From an uncultured Fretibacterium sp. (GTDB taxonomy: Bacteria; Synergistota; Synergistia; Synergistales; Aminobacteriaceae): DNA of 40,782 nt. The notes under the pieces are model-generated. The model ran no database searches. It was not told where the DNA came from and worked only from the letters and a program-made list of their open reading frames with translations. Shown in pieces: positions 29,993 to 36,664 of the stretch (positions within the stretch are counted from its first letter, which is position 1; each line of letters starts with the position of its first letter). The stretch covers positions 1 through 40,782 of the forward strand of contig CALGGR010000064.1 of assembly GCA_937915755.1 (NCBI GenBank), given 5' to 3'. The position numbers and the translations under genes are program-made.

Positions 29993-30778
29993 TCAGTAGA
30001 AATCCGGATGGGGATTATGCTTGAATGTAATGATTGAGCAAGGCTCCGCGCACTTCTGCTTGTACAGCCCTGATACGGCTCCTGCTCGTTCTCCGTTGTT
30101 CCATCCAAGAACATTGGCAAACGTATCGCCGTAAATGTCTATGCCAAGCTCGCGAAACAGATCATCAACTGTCTGCGACTGATACTCGCACCCGGCATTA
30201 AACTCCTCAAGTGCCTTGTTGACATCGCTGGGATCGCTTCTAAAGTAGATCCCGAGGTAGTCAATATAGAACAGCGCTGTGCCATTTCCATACGACGAAT
30301 ATACCTCGCCAGCGCTAATCTTCTCTTCATTCGCTTCCGCAGAGTTCTGGGCGGCCTGCTGCTTGACCTCCTTGGCTTTCTTTTCGCCAAGCACGTCGTC
30401 CAGTGCCTTATCCATATCTGCAGCCTTCGCTTGTGACAGCATGTACGCGTTAAGCGCTCCATCATACCTGATCTGATGTTTGCAATTGGATACGCATTCG
30501 CACGCGACAGCCCCGCCTAAAAATATAAACGTTCTGACATATGATGGCGCTGCAGTCTTTACAACCTCCATCTTAGTCAGCTTTACATCTTCAACCGGGA
30601 CGCCTGTCTCTTCACTAATGGTCTGCTTCTTTTCATCGATCTTCTTGACCGCATCAACGGTCGCGATAATCGATTCTACAACAGCCCCAACTGTCAAGCC
30701 GATAGCTGCACCGGCCCACATTGTAGCTCCGTTTTTCTTAAAAAATGTTTTTACGTTCATTTTTCCTCCTTTACTCAT
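29993..30778 (-). CDS. DUF6353-like membrane protein, family member 2 (261 aa)
   Basis: Two starts each have a good ribosome site: ATG at 30778 (AAAGGAG) and ATG at 30760 (AAAGGAGGAAAA), so two forms may be made. A membrane helix (WAGAAIGLTVGAVVESIIAT) is followed by the linker typical of DUF6353 (VDAVKKIDEKKQTISEETGV) and a second helix. The C-terminal domain (ALFYIDYLGIYFRSDPSDVN, CEYQSQTVDDLFRELGIDIY, VLGWNNGERAG) is shared with the 30898 gene, showing duplication. The function is unknown; membrane-associated takeover is inference. Confidence 0.7.
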   Translation of the reverse strand: MSKGGKMNVKTFFKKNGATMWAGAAIGLTVGAVVESIIATVDAVKKIDEKKQTISEETGVPVEDVKLTKMEVVKTAAPSYVRTFIFLGGAVACECVSNCKHQIRYDGALNAYMLSQAKAADMDKALDDVLGEKKAKEVKQQAAQNSAEANEEKISAGEVYSSYGNGTALFYIDYLGIYFRSDPSDVNKALEEFNAGCEYQSQTVDDLFRELGIDIYGDTFANVLGWNNGERAGAVSGLYKQKCAEPCSIITFKHNPHPDFY

Positions 30779-30807
30779 ACTAATTCTCCTTTCTAAAAGT
30801 CCTCCTT

Positions 30808-30839
30808 TGTTCCATAATAGGGCTTGTAGGCCGTAAGAA
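30808..30839 (-). promoter_or_regulatory. P-box promoter (TTCTTA variant)
   Basis: Minus strand: TTCTTA, N14, TATTATGGAA. It drives the 29993 gene. The upstream part overlaps the T run of the preceding terminator. Confidence 0.75.
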
Positions 30840-30844
30840 AAGAG

Positions 30845-30879
30845 AATAAAAGGAGCCCCAGATTACTATCTGAGACTCT
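30845..30879 (-). terminator. Rho-independent terminator
   Basis: Minus strand: AGAGTCTCAGAT/ATCTGGGGCTCC imperfect stem, then TTTTATTCTCTTTT. It ends the 30898 transcript. Confidence 0.85.
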
Positions 30880-30897
30880 GACGAAACCAAATATAAG

Positions 30898-31362
30898 TCA
30901 GTAGAAATCCACGTGTGGCTCGACTTCTATCTTAATAATCCAGCACTTCTCTCCTGTTGACAGTAAATGCTCACTATCCGGGCTTAAACTAACACCTGCT
31001 TCCTCTCCGTCGCACCATCCAATTGATTCATAGATTCTATCATCTGGGACTGTAATTCCAAGTTCGTATAGCAGATAGCTAACGCTCATGTGCGTGTACT
31101 CGCACATTCCGTTAAAGTTTGCAATAGCGCAAAACACGTCAAAAAACGAGCTCCGAAAATATAGCCCAACAAACTCGATGTAAAACAACTCAGTACCATT
31201 TGATGTGCTGTACACATTAGCAGGGAGTTTATGCTTCGGTGCATCTCCAACCGCATATGGATCTATAACTTTCTTCTTGGTTTCGTTTCCGTCATTTCCA
31301 TCCTTTCTTGCAAGCGCACTAAGCGCTCCAATGGCAAACATTGCGGCAAGTAATATACTCAT
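30898..31362 (-). CDS. DUF6353-like membrane protein, short family member 3 (154 aa)
   Basis: The ATG at 31362 follows AAAGGAGTAAGTT. A short hydrophobic N-terminus (SILLAAMFAIGALSALA) replaces the long membrane part of member 2, but the C-terminal domain is the same: ELFYIEFVGLYFRSSFFDVF, CEYTHMSVSYLLYELGITVP, SIGWCDGEEAGVSL. Both proteins end in HPDFY/HVDFY. This is a truncated or reduced duplicate, still intact and with its own promoter and terminator. Confidence 0.7.
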   Translation of the reverse strand: MSILLAAMFAIGALSALARKDGNDGNETKKKVIDPYAVGDAPKHKLPANVYSTSNGTELFYIEFVGLYFRSSFFDVFCAIANFNGMCEYTHMSVSYLLYELGITVPDDRIYESIGWCDGEEAGVSLSPDSEHLLSTGEKCWIIKIEVEPHVDFY

Positions 31363-31395
31363 AACTTACTCCTTTCTTATTTCTTAGCCGTCTTT

Positions 31396-31427
31396 TGTTC
31401 CATAATAGGACTTGTAGGCCGTAAGAA
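31396..31427 (-). promoter_or_regulatory. P-box promoter (TTCTTA variant)
   Basis: Minus strand: TTCTTA, N14, TCCTATTATGGAA region. It is nearly identical over ~50 bp to the one at 30808-30839, so the whole cassette was duplicated. It drives the 30898 gene. Confidence 0.75.
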
Positions 31428-31431
31428 AAGA

Positions 31432-31468
31432 GAATAAAAGGAGCCCAAGATTACTATCTGAGACTCCG
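31432..31468 (-). terminator. Rho-independent terminator
   Basis: Minus strand: GGAGTCTCAGATAGTAATCT stem-loop closing with TGGGCTCC, then TTTTATTCTC. It ends the 31489-31680 transcript. Confidence 0.83.
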
Positions 31469-31488
31469 AGTACAAATATAAACTACCG

Positions 31489-31680
31489 TTAGTCAACACG
31501 CCTCCGGTCCTTTTCGGGGGCTTCAAGGTCTGCCAGTCTCTTTCTGACAGATTCCATTTCGTTTATAAGTTCCGTCTTCTGTCTTTCATCCTCAGCGCCC
31601 TGCAGGTTATCGATGATGAGACCACCGATACCAATAACTGCACTGAGGACTCCAATTACTTCCGCTTTCGAAATCTTCAT
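31489..31680 (-). CDS. Small membrane-associated protein (63 aa)
   Basis: The ATG at 31680 sits directly after AGGAGG-TATATTT, the commonest leader form here. KAEVIGVLSAVIGIGGLIID is a hydrophobic helix; the rest is a short charged coiled coil (KTELINEMESVRKRLADLEA). It is a tail-anchored-like mini-protein in its own P-box cassette. The function is unknown. Confidence 0.65.
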   Translation of the reverse strand: MKISKAEVIGVLSAVIGIGGLIIDNLQGAEDERQKTELINEMESVRKRLADLEAPEKDRRRVD

Positions 31681-31706
31681 AAATATACCTCCTTTGTGTT
31701 GACATT

Positions 31707-31738
31707 CGTTTCCATATTAGGCCGTGTAGTTCATGCGA
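31707..31738 (-). promoter_or_regulatory. P-box promoter
   Basis: Minus strand: CTCGCA, N14, TAATATGGAAAC. It drives the 31489-31680 gene. Its TCGCA overlaps one arm of a GCGAGAG/CTCTCGC hairpin (31735-31790) that could end the 31797 transcript. Confidence 0.75.
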
Positions 31739-31796
31739 GAGAGTCCCCAAAATATACGCATGCTTCGTACCTTGGATTCAGCTCTCGCAGTTCCCT

Positions 31797-32633
31797 TCAA
31801 TCGTACTTGCCAGCGTAATACGTCTCCTCAAGTATCTCGTCTATGACCTCACCGTCGCTGTCATACAGAAGCTTCGGTTCGCACCCTTCCGCAAGACGAA
31901 GCACGTTCATTTCGGTTGCCATGTAGTCTGCATCATACAGTTTCCTTACTGAAAACGGATACTTGTCTCCGATAGTTTGGACAACTTGCGGGTATGTCCA
32001 TCCTATGGTCTCCGCAACGGCTCTGGTATCAGACGAGAGATACTGATCTTTTCCTAAGAACTTGTAAAAGTCTAGGTATGACACGACCAGGTCCTCATCA
32101 AGTTTCCCAGCGAAAGCGTACTGTGCTCTGGCCAAGTCTTCTGCCGTGCAAGGGAACGTATTGTTGAACCAAGGGTCGAAATATAGTTTCTCTCCTTGCC
32201 CAACCAACGTAATCGCTTTGCTTTGTTCGATAGCTGTCTTACGTTCCTGAAACTCTCTGAACGTCTCTCCAGTCTCCGGAGTCTCTATCTTGTCTTGCTC
32301 GGACTCCATTGCTTTGATCTTGTCCTGAAGAAGCAAAGCGTATCCACCAAGAGACGCGATCTTATGGCGCGACGAGTTGTTCGAGGCAACAGTCGCTGCT
32401 ACAGACATTGCCTCAACCGCAGCAGCGATCCCAGTCTCCTTAGCGATCATAATTGCCTTATCCTTCGTGCTCATATCGGGATTGTCTTTCAGGTTCTTCT
32501 CAATCCTTGAACCTGCAAGAATGCCCATCACGAACGCTCCAGCAGACGTTGATACTGCAAAGCCCGTAAGCATCGTAGGTTTGTAAGTCTTCAAAAACAC
32601 TCTTGCTACACTTAAGCTTTTCTTTAGTTTCAT
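31797..32633 (-). CDS. DUF6353-like membrane protein, family member 4 (278 aa)
   Basis: The start is the ATG at 32633 (AGGAGGTTAT upstream). Two hydrophobic segments (PTMLTGFAVSTSAGAFVMGI and ETGIAAAVEAMSVAATVASN) flank the linker RIEKNLKDNPDMSTKDKAIM, as in DUF6353 proteins. The C-terminal domain (GEKLYFDPWFNNTFPCTAED, YLDFYKFLGKDQYLSS, AETIGWTY) is a divergent version of the domain in members 1-3. It has its own P-box-like promoter. The function is unknown. Confidence 0.7.
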   Translation of the reverse strand: MKLKKSLSVARVFLKTYKPTMLTGFAVSTSAGAFVMGILAGSRIEKNLKDNPDMSTKDKAIMIAKETGIAAAVEAMSVAATVASNNSSRHKIASLGGYALLLQDKIKAMESEQDKIETPETGETFREFQERKTAIEQSKAITLVGQGEKLYFDPWFNNTFPCTAEDLARAQYAFAGKLDEDLVVSYLDFYKFLGKDQYLSSDTRAVAETIGWTYPQVVQTIGDKYPFSVRKLYDADYMATEMNVLRLAEGCEPKLLYDSDGEVIDEILEETYYAGKYD

Positions 32634-32660
32634 ATAACCTCCTTTTGTTTTGTATTTATT

Positions 32661-32700
32661 GTTCTTCTTAAGGCCTTGCAGCTCATGCAAAAAAAAAAAT
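32661..32700 (-). promoter_or_regulatory. Degenerate P-box
   Basis: Minus strand: TTTGCA, N14, TTAAGAAGAAC. Spacing is conserved but the second box is weak. It is positioned for the 31797-32633 gene. Confidence 0.5.
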
Positions 32701-32736
32701 AAAAGGAGCCTCAGATAATAATCTGAAGTTCCTTTT
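32690..32736 (-). terminator. Rho-independent terminator
   Basis: Minus strand: GGAACTTCAGAT/ATCTGAGGCTCC stem, then TTTTATTTTTTTTT. It ends the 32751-32855 transcript. Confidence 0.88.
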
Positions 32737-32750
32737 GCTTCTATCAATAG

Positions 32751-32855
32751 TTACTCTTCTTTGTTGCCATCCTCCTTCTTGGATTGCCCAACGGCCTGTC
32801 CCACCAGGCCAAAGGTCCCAATCATAATTAGAGCAACAAATACAATTGTAATCAT
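32751..32855 (-). CDS. Membrane mini-protein (34 aa)
   Basis: AAAAGGAGGAAGAA precedes the ATG at 32855. The 34 residues are one membrane helix (ITIVFVALIMIGTFGLVGQA) plus a charged tail (SKKEDGNKEE). It has a complete cassette: P-box at 32879-32912 and a strong terminator. Very short, but expression signals on both sides argue that it is real. Confidence 0.65.
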   Translation of the reverse strand: MITIVFVALIMIGTFGLVGQAVGQSKKEDGNKEE

Positions 32856-32878
32856 TTCTTCCTCCTTTTCTAATACAC

Positions 32879-32912
32879 TTTCGTTCCATAGTAGGCTGTG
32901 TAAAAGATGCGA
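32879..32912 (-). promoter_or_regulatory. P-box promoter
   Basis: Minus strand: TTCGCA, N14 (with TTTACA), TACTATGGAACG. It drives the 34-aa membrane mini-protein. Confidence 0.8.
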
Positions 32913-32917
32913 AGGAG

Positions 32918-32955
32918 AAAAATATAGGAGCCCCAGATTTTACTCCGAGACTCCA
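32918..32955 (-). terminator. Rho-independent terminator
   Basis: Minus strand: GGAGTCTCGGAG/ and CTGGGGCTCC stem, then TATATTTTTC. The T tract here doubles as a TATATT element. It follows the 32961 gene. Confidence 0.75.
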
Positions 32956-32960
32956 AAGGA

Positions 32961-33359
32961 CTATTCGTCCTTCTCTTCCCTGCACGGGCATTCACCCGTG
33001 CGATACATGTGCCAATCGACGGCACAATTATAGCAACGCCGGCAAAATCCCAGCGTCGTCCTCCAGTGCTTGCATTTCTCGCACTGGAACTTTTTTTCAA
33101 TAAGTTTCCAAAGGGCATCGTTAAGATCGCCCTCGGTTAGGGAGACTACATCGTCTCCCCAGTAACCGCCAGTCGTCAGGCGGTAAACCAAGACCTCGTC
33201 CTGGTGCTTGATCATGACGCTTCCGCGTCTTACTATGCCTCCTTCTTCCACCTCAATTACGAGGTGGTCCGCCTCTGGTTCAAAATCCAGAAGCGTGCAC
33301 TCTGATCCCTTGTTAATGACCAGATCTGATACTGTTACAAAATACCTTTCGTCATACAT
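32961..33359 (-). CDS. Protein with C-terminal zinc cluster (132 aa)
   Basis: The N-terminal ~85 residues are beta-rich (YFVTVSDLVINKGSECTLLD, VIEVEEGGIVRRGSVMIKHQ, YRLTTGGYWGDDVV). The C-terminus carries FQCEKCKHW, LGFCRRCYNCAVDWH and ECPC, a Cys-rich probable zinc-binding cluster. AGGAGGTATTGCT precedes the ATG, and it has its own P-box and terminator. No family is recognised. A TATATTTAGG element lies in the leader. Confidence 0.65.
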   Translation of the reverse strand: MYDERYFVTVSDLVINKGSECTLLDFEPEADHLVIEVEEGGIVRRGSVMIKHQDEVLVYRLTTGGYWGDDVVSLTEGDLNDALWKLIEKKFQCEKCKHWRTTLGFCRRCYNCAVDWHMYRTGECPCREEKDE

Positions 33360-33385
33360 AGCAATACCTCCTAAATATAAACAAT

Positions 33386-33418
33386 TCTTTCCATATTAGG
33401 AGATGTAAAACATGCGAC
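33386..33418 (-). promoter_or_regulatory. P-box promoter
   Basis: Minus strand: GTCGCA, N14 (with TTTACA), TAATATGGAAAG. It drives the 32961 gene; its first bases touch the stop of dUTPase. Confidence 0.78.
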
Positions 33419-33852
33419 TACTTGCCAGAGCTCCCAAGTCCTTTAGACCCGCGATCAGTCTCATCAAGCTCTCCGACTTCAACAGGCTCGCAGCTAAGAT
33501 ACGGGATGATCACAAGCTGAGCTACTCTATCGCCCTTGTGAACTCGGTACATCTTATCGGAATCGTTATAGAGAGGCAGAAGCATAGCACCTCTATAGTC
33601 TGAATCAATCACCCCAACAGAGTTCGCAAGTCTGATCCCCTTAATAGACGCCAGACCAGACCTCGGAAATATAGCTCCGAAATGCCCCTCTGGTATAGCT
33701 ACGGCAAGCTCAGAATGAACATGCACAGACGTATGAGGCATTATCACAGCTTCTTCTGTAGAATATAAATCTAGTCCAGCTGATCCTTCGGTAGCTTTGG
33801 TAGGCAATACAGCATCGGGCCCTGTCTTCTTAAACTTCAATTCGTATGCCAT
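33418..33852 (-). CDS. dut: dUTP diphosphatase (dUTPase)
   Basis: The product has 144 residues with all five trimeric dUTPase motifs: AGLDLYS (26-32), PRSGLASIKGI (63-73), GVIDSDYRGAM (79-89, with the catalytic Asp), GDRVAQLVI (106-114) and RGSKGLGSSG at the C-terminus (Arg and Gly-rich lid). It hydrolyses dUTP to dUMP and pyrophosphate, keeping uracil out of DNA and feeding ThyX. It is in a three-gene unit with 33852 and 34061. Length and motifs are normal, so it should be active. Confidence 0.96.
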   Translation of the reverse strand: MAYELKFKKTGPDAVLPTKATEGSAGLDLYSTEEAVIMPHTSVHVHSELAVAIPEGHFGAIFPRSGLASIKGIRLANSVGVIDSDYRGAMLLPLYNDSDKMYRVHKGDRVAQLVIIPYLSCEPVEVGELDETDRGSKGLGSSGK

Positions 33853-34049
33853 TATTCCACCTCAATATGCAACATCTTAAGCTGACTCTGTACGGGATTC
33901 GTGTCCACTTTAATTGTAACGACCTTGCGTCCTTTGAACTTATCGGTCATAAGAATGTCTCTATAGAACGGGCCATATCCGAACCCCTCCTTTTCAACAA
34001 AGAGCGCCTGGTCCTCAGGCACAACAAAATATAAATCCTCAGCGAACAT
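33852..34049 (-). CDS. Small hypothetical protein (65 aa)
   Basis: The start is the ATG at 34049 (AAAGGAGAAGAC upstream). It shares one base with the dUTPase start, so translation is coupled. DLYFVVPEDQALFVEKEGF and RKVVTIKVDTNPVQSQLKML suggest a compact beta protein. The 5' end carries a TATATTTTG element encoding LYF. No family is recognised. Confidence 0.6.
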   Translation of the reverse strand: MFAEDLYFVVPEDQALFVEKEGFGYGPFYRDILMTDKFKGRKVVTIKVDTNPVQSQLKMLHIEVE

Positions 34050-34060
34050 GTCTTCTCCTT

Positions 34061-34435
34061 TCAAATAAGCGATCGATCAAACATCGTCTCCCAAACTTCT
34101 TTCTTAAGCGGCTTCATGCGAAGCGCCCACATAAGCTGACGAACAGTTACCGTCGGATACAAACCAGTATTCGGATTTGGCTCCCTGGCTGTCTCGTTCA
34201 AATACTCTTTGAAATGCTCGTCCTCAAATATAGCATTTGCAAGCCACGGATCTACGTTCGTCCAGTACGTCGACTTACTACTTCTATTAAACTTCTGCTG
34301 TATAACACACATTCCTCTGTCGTCACTAGCATTGAAAAATGTAGCATTTGTATACACAGGATGATCAAATGTTCTGATCGATCCGTCTCTGACTCTATGA
34401 TTCCTAATTCCGTTGTCATCGTAGTGATACTTCAT
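34061..34435 (-). CDS. Conserved phage hypothetical protein (124 aa)
   Basis: The start is the ATG at 34435 (AAAGGGAAAGC upstream). KYHYDDNGIRNHRVRDGSIR, TFDHPVYTNATFF, CVIQQKFNRSSKSTYWTNVD, PTVTVRQLMWALRMKPLKKE and WETMFDR match a family that I recall as widespread in Clostridia phages and conjugative elements, with no settled function. The strong conservation of the C-terminal W-x-L-R-M-K-P-L-K-x-E-x-W-E segment suggests a binding role. It is first in the unit with dUTPase. Confidence 0.72.
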   Translation of the reverse strand: MKYHYDDNGIRNHRVRDGSIRTFDHPVYTNATFFNASDDRGMCVIQQKFNRSSKSTYWTNVDPWLANAIFEDEHFKEYLNETAREPNPNTGLYPTVTVRQLMWALRMKPLKKEVWETMFDRSLI

Positions 34436-34459
34436 GCTTTCCCTTTCGAAAAATATAAG

Positions 34460-34493
34460 AAAACGAAGAGCCTCAGACAATCGTCTGAGACCC
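34460..34493 (-). terminator. Rho-independent terminator
   Basis: Minus strand: GGGTCTCAGACGA/TTGTCTGAGGCTC stem, then TTCGTTTTCTTATATTTTT. It ends the 34516 transcript and is followed by a TATATT element. Confidence 0.82.
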
Positions 34494-34515
34494 TTGAACG
34501 TCACCTCCTTAGAAC

Positions 34516-34854
34516 TTATCTGGATCTCTTCTTACCAGGCTTACAGGACTGAATGAGCGTCCTGATGCCGAAGTTCGCGCCAAGCCTTAAGCCTTTCTGC
34601 TCGAAGAACGCAATCGTCGCGATTCCAGTTCCTGTGATAATCCACTCACAAATCTCAAGTACTCGTTCCTTCTTCTTGCCCTCGTCCTCGATCTCAGCAA
34701 CCCTCTCACGGGATTCAGCCTCGATCCGAGCGACCTCAATATCGGATTCAGCCTTGAGCATCGTTGCGAGCGACTTCAGCGTTTCCGAATCGCCCTTTGC
34801 TGTCTCGAGCGCATCCATAGCTTTCTGCTTCAGAACATCGTAATACTCTGCCAT
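34516..34854 (-). CDS. Coiled-coil protein with C-terminal membrane segment (112 aa)
   Basis: AGGAGGTTTAT precedes the ATG at 34854. The first ~75 residues are a charged coiled coil (TLKSLATMLKAESDIEVARI, EAESRERVAEIEDEGKKKER) similar to the repeat in the 17054 gene. ICEWIITGTGIATIAFFEQK is one membrane helix, followed by a basic end (SCKPGKKRSR). It is probably the topological mirror of the 17054 protein and could interact with it. Confidence 0.68.
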   Translation of the reverse strand: MAEYYDVLKQKAMDALETAKGDSETLKSLATMLKAESDIEVARIEAESRERVAEIEDEGKKKERVLEICEWIITGTGIATIAFFEQKGLRLGANFGIRTLIQSCKPGKKRSR

Positions 34855-34879
34855 ATAAACCTCCTTTTAAAAAGTCCTT

Positions 34880-34910
34880 TGTTCCAATATAGAGACTGTA
34901 ATTTCTGCGG
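34880..34910 (-). promoter_or_regulatory. P-box promoter
   Basis: Minus strand: GCCGCA, N14, TATATTGGAAC. It drives the 34516 gene. Confidence 0.68.
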
Positions 34911-34911
34911 C

Positions 34912-35142
34912 TTAGCTTTCGATCGCTTTTACGCTTAATATAGCGTATCGCTTCTGGCATATCTCGTCTATACTTTTGCCCTCGTCTATCGATATGCAGC
35001 ACATTCCAGACGGCGCATCATAAGTTTCTTTCTGGACTATTAGTGTTCCAGAGTGAGCCTTATACAAAAATCGTCCGAATACGGCGAAGGCCAGAAGCAT
35101 CCCTATGATGATGCCTATGACAAAAAATATAATGGTGAGCAC
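34912..35142 (-). CDS. Single-pass membrane protein, GTG start (76 aa)
   Basis: The likely start is the GTG at 35142, seven bases after GGAGGG; the longer frame would begin inside the terminator at 35158. LTIIFFVIGIIIGMLLAFAV is a membrane helix with a Gly-rich face, then RFLYKAHSGTLIV and a cytoplasmic tail. The helix plus 'G-x-L-x-I-x' pattern resembles small phage membrane proteins often listed as holin-like. The function is unknown. Confidence 0.62.
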   Translation of the reverse strand: MLTIIFFVIGIIIGMLLAFAVFGRFLYKAHSGTLIVQKETYDAPSGMCCISIDEGKSIDEICQKRYAILSVKAIES

Positions 35143-35157
35143 TATTGACCCTCCAGA

Positions 35158-35192
35158 AATAAAAGGAGCCCCTGACAAATGTCAGAGACCCC
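35158..35192 (-). terminator. Rho-independent terminator
   Basis: Minus strand: GGGGTCTCTGACATTTGTCA closing with GGGGCTCC, then TTTTATTT. The same hairpin recurs at 36607-36648. It ends the 35218 transcript. Confidence 0.87.
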
Positions 35193-35217
35193 TAAAACTC
35201 AACCGATTAGCCCGGAG

Positions 35218-35610
35218 TTACTTGACCCGCTTCTTCATTCTGAGGCGTCCGTTGATAGGTTCGTACCTGAAGGACCTCAGGTTCCAATTATCAGCGTTCG
35301 CGTCATAGATTGCGATACGGTTATTCTTCCACGCCTTGTTCCATGCGTGGTTTTCGACTGCCGCACCAAGGAGCAACCCAAGGGCAACACTTCCGGCGAT
35401 ACCGCCGACGCCCTTTCCTGCAAACTCTGCGCTCCCAGTGTGTTCGTCATAGTCCCACGTGAACGGGTGGATGAAGCCGTCTGCGAATCCGACGGCGAAT
35501 TCCTTAACGGTCTCAATCGAAACCTTTTTCTCGTCCTTCGGCTCAGACTCAACGTTCATAGCTTCTTCCTTCTCCTTAGCCCACTCATTGTAATCAGCAT
35601 AGTCAACCAT
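35218..35610 (-). CDS. Membrane-associated hypothetical protein (130 aa)
   Basis: The start is the ATG at 35610, directly after AGGAGG-TATATTT. An acidic N-terminus (EWAKEKEEAMNVESEPKDEK) is followed by VKEFAVGFADGFIHPFTWDY, a Gly/Ala-rich membrane helix (GGIAGSVALGLLLGAAVENH) and a basic end (NGRLRMKKRVK). It is monocistronic with its own P-box. No family is recognised. Confidence 0.65.
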   Translation of the reverse strand: MVDYADYNEWAKEKEEAMNVESEPKDEKKVSIETVKEFAVGFADGFIHPFTWDYDEHTGSAEFAGKGVGGIAGSVALGLLLGAAVENHAWNKAWKNNRIAIYDANADNWNLRSFRYEPINGRLRMKKRVK

Positions 35611-35640
35611 AAATATACCTCCTTCTTTGATACAGGCCAA

Positions 35641-35673
35641 TCGTTTCCATAACAGGGAATGTAAATCGTCAGA
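35641..35673 (-). promoter_or_regulatory. P-box promoter (variant)
   Basis: Minus strand: CTCTGA, N14 (with TTTACA), TGTTATGGAAAC. It drives the 35218 gene. Confidence 0.7.
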
Positions 35674-36382
35674 GCTTTGCAGTGAAAATATAGTCTCCTT
35701 TTTCCGAATTCGAAGCTATGTACATGGTGTTTCCAGAGAACGCCAAAGACTCAAACTCTACTGCCCTTTCTGAAACGTACACCATATCTGGCTCGAAGCC
35801 GTACAAAGGAAATCTATAGATGGCGTTGCCTCTCTTTGTGTTATGCGATCTGATAATATAGACGTGGCCTTTGTAAAAACCTATGTCTTGTCCAATATTG
35901 TAACTTGAGAACCTTTCAAGCTCGTTGATTGAATCGTAGCTTCTCTTGATCCTATGATTGACTATCTTAGTGCCCTGTATTTCGAGTTCGTTATTTCCAG
36001 AAATATAGCGATCGTGCCCAACGTAAGCAATGTTGTTGATATTAACCGTACTAGTTGCCTTCCTTCGTTTATATGCGTTAGCCGTCTCCAGAATCTGAAC
36101 GTACTTGTCAAGCGGAGCTATAACGAGCTCCTTAGTGTCGTAGTTGTACGTCATCCCGTTTCCATGACCCATCCGCAGCGTATACTTCCTGGTTTCAAAC
36201 TTGCTAAGGTTTTCAACCGATGGATAAATATAAAGCGTGGACATGGTATTGGTTTTGTTTGTCTTAAGGCACCAAAGCCTCTTTCCGTCAATGGCAAGCG
36301 CCCCGAAGTTTGTGCATTTGTTGACATTCGGAACGCTTCCGTATAATCTTTCCCCTAATGATTTTATTGTTACATTCCCCAT
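35669..36382 (-). CDS. Beta-propeller-like hypothetical protein (237 aa)
   Basis: The strand pattern repeats about every 40-45 residues (NFGALAIDGKRLWCLKTNK, GHGNGMTYNYDTKELVIAPL, GFYKGHVYIIRSHN, ESLAFSGNTMYIASNSEKGD), each with a G-x-x-Y/W aromatic turn typical of propeller blades. No enzyme motif is visible. No good P-box lies between it and the Cys gene upstream (six-base gap), so the two are cotranscribed. An early host-directed binding protein is inference. Four TATATT elements lie inside. Confidence 0.6.
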   Translation of the reverse strand: MGNVTIKSLGERLYGSVPNVNKCTNFGALAIDGKRLWCLKTNKTNTMSTLYIYPSVENLSKFETRKYTLRMGHGNGMTYNYDTKELVIAPLDKYVQILETANAYKRRKATSTVNINNIAYVGHDRYISGNNELEIQGTKIVNHRIKRSYDSINELERFSSYNIGQDIGFYKGHVYIIRSHNTKRGNAIYRFPLYGFEPDMVYVSERAVEFESLAFSGNTMYIASNSEKGDYIFTAKL

Positions 36383-36387
36383 AATTA

Positions 36388-36585
36388 TTACCTATATGAT
36401 CCAAAATCGTTCTCAGTGCAATTCGCTATTACAGTTTTCAGTTTCTGACTCAACCCTCCTCCCATAAGTATTCTGTGCTTTAAGCAAAGATTCACTCCGG
36501 ACTTCTGTTCGGTGTACGCGTCTAAATACTTGCAACCTAAGCACTTGTTTTTGTCAAAAGAAACATTCGATTTCTTTTTGCCCAT
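36388..36585 (-). CDS. Small Cys-cluster protein (65 aa)
   Basis: The start is the ATG at 36585 (GAGGG eight bases upstream). KNKCLGCKYLDAYTEQKSGV, then NLCLKHRIL and IANCTEND give C-x2-C-x16-C-x2-H-like spacing, a probable zinc site of the kind common in small phage proteins. The N-terminus is basic (GKKKSNVSF). It forms a two-gene unit with the propeller-like gene. The function is unknown. Confidence 0.62.
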   Translation of the reverse strand: MGKKKSNVSFDKNKCLGCKYLDAYTEQKSGVNLCLKHRILMGGGLSQKLKTVIANCTENDFGSYR

Positions 36586-36606
36586 TCGGCCAGCCCTCAT
36601 TAGTAG

Positions 36607-36648
36607 AAAAAAAAATAAAAGGAGCCCCTGACAAATGTCAGAGACCCC
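36607..36648 (-). terminator. Rho-independent terminator
   Basis: Minus strand: GGGGTCTCTGACA/TGTCAGGGGCTCC stem, then TTTTATTTTTTTTT. It ends the 36665 transcript. Confidence 0.88.
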
Positions 36649-36664
36649 TTAAAACTACCCTAAA

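Noticed and set aside
29012..30037. Long plus-strand open frame (341 codons)
   Set aside because: It is antisense to the 28952 and 29642 genes and crosses their terminator and promoter; a shadow frame.
17986..34000. Nucleotide genes read as a known base-hypermodification system
   Set aside because: No hydroxymethylase, DNA glucosyltransferase, kinase or 7-deazaguanine gene is visible; the set is explained by dTMP supply.
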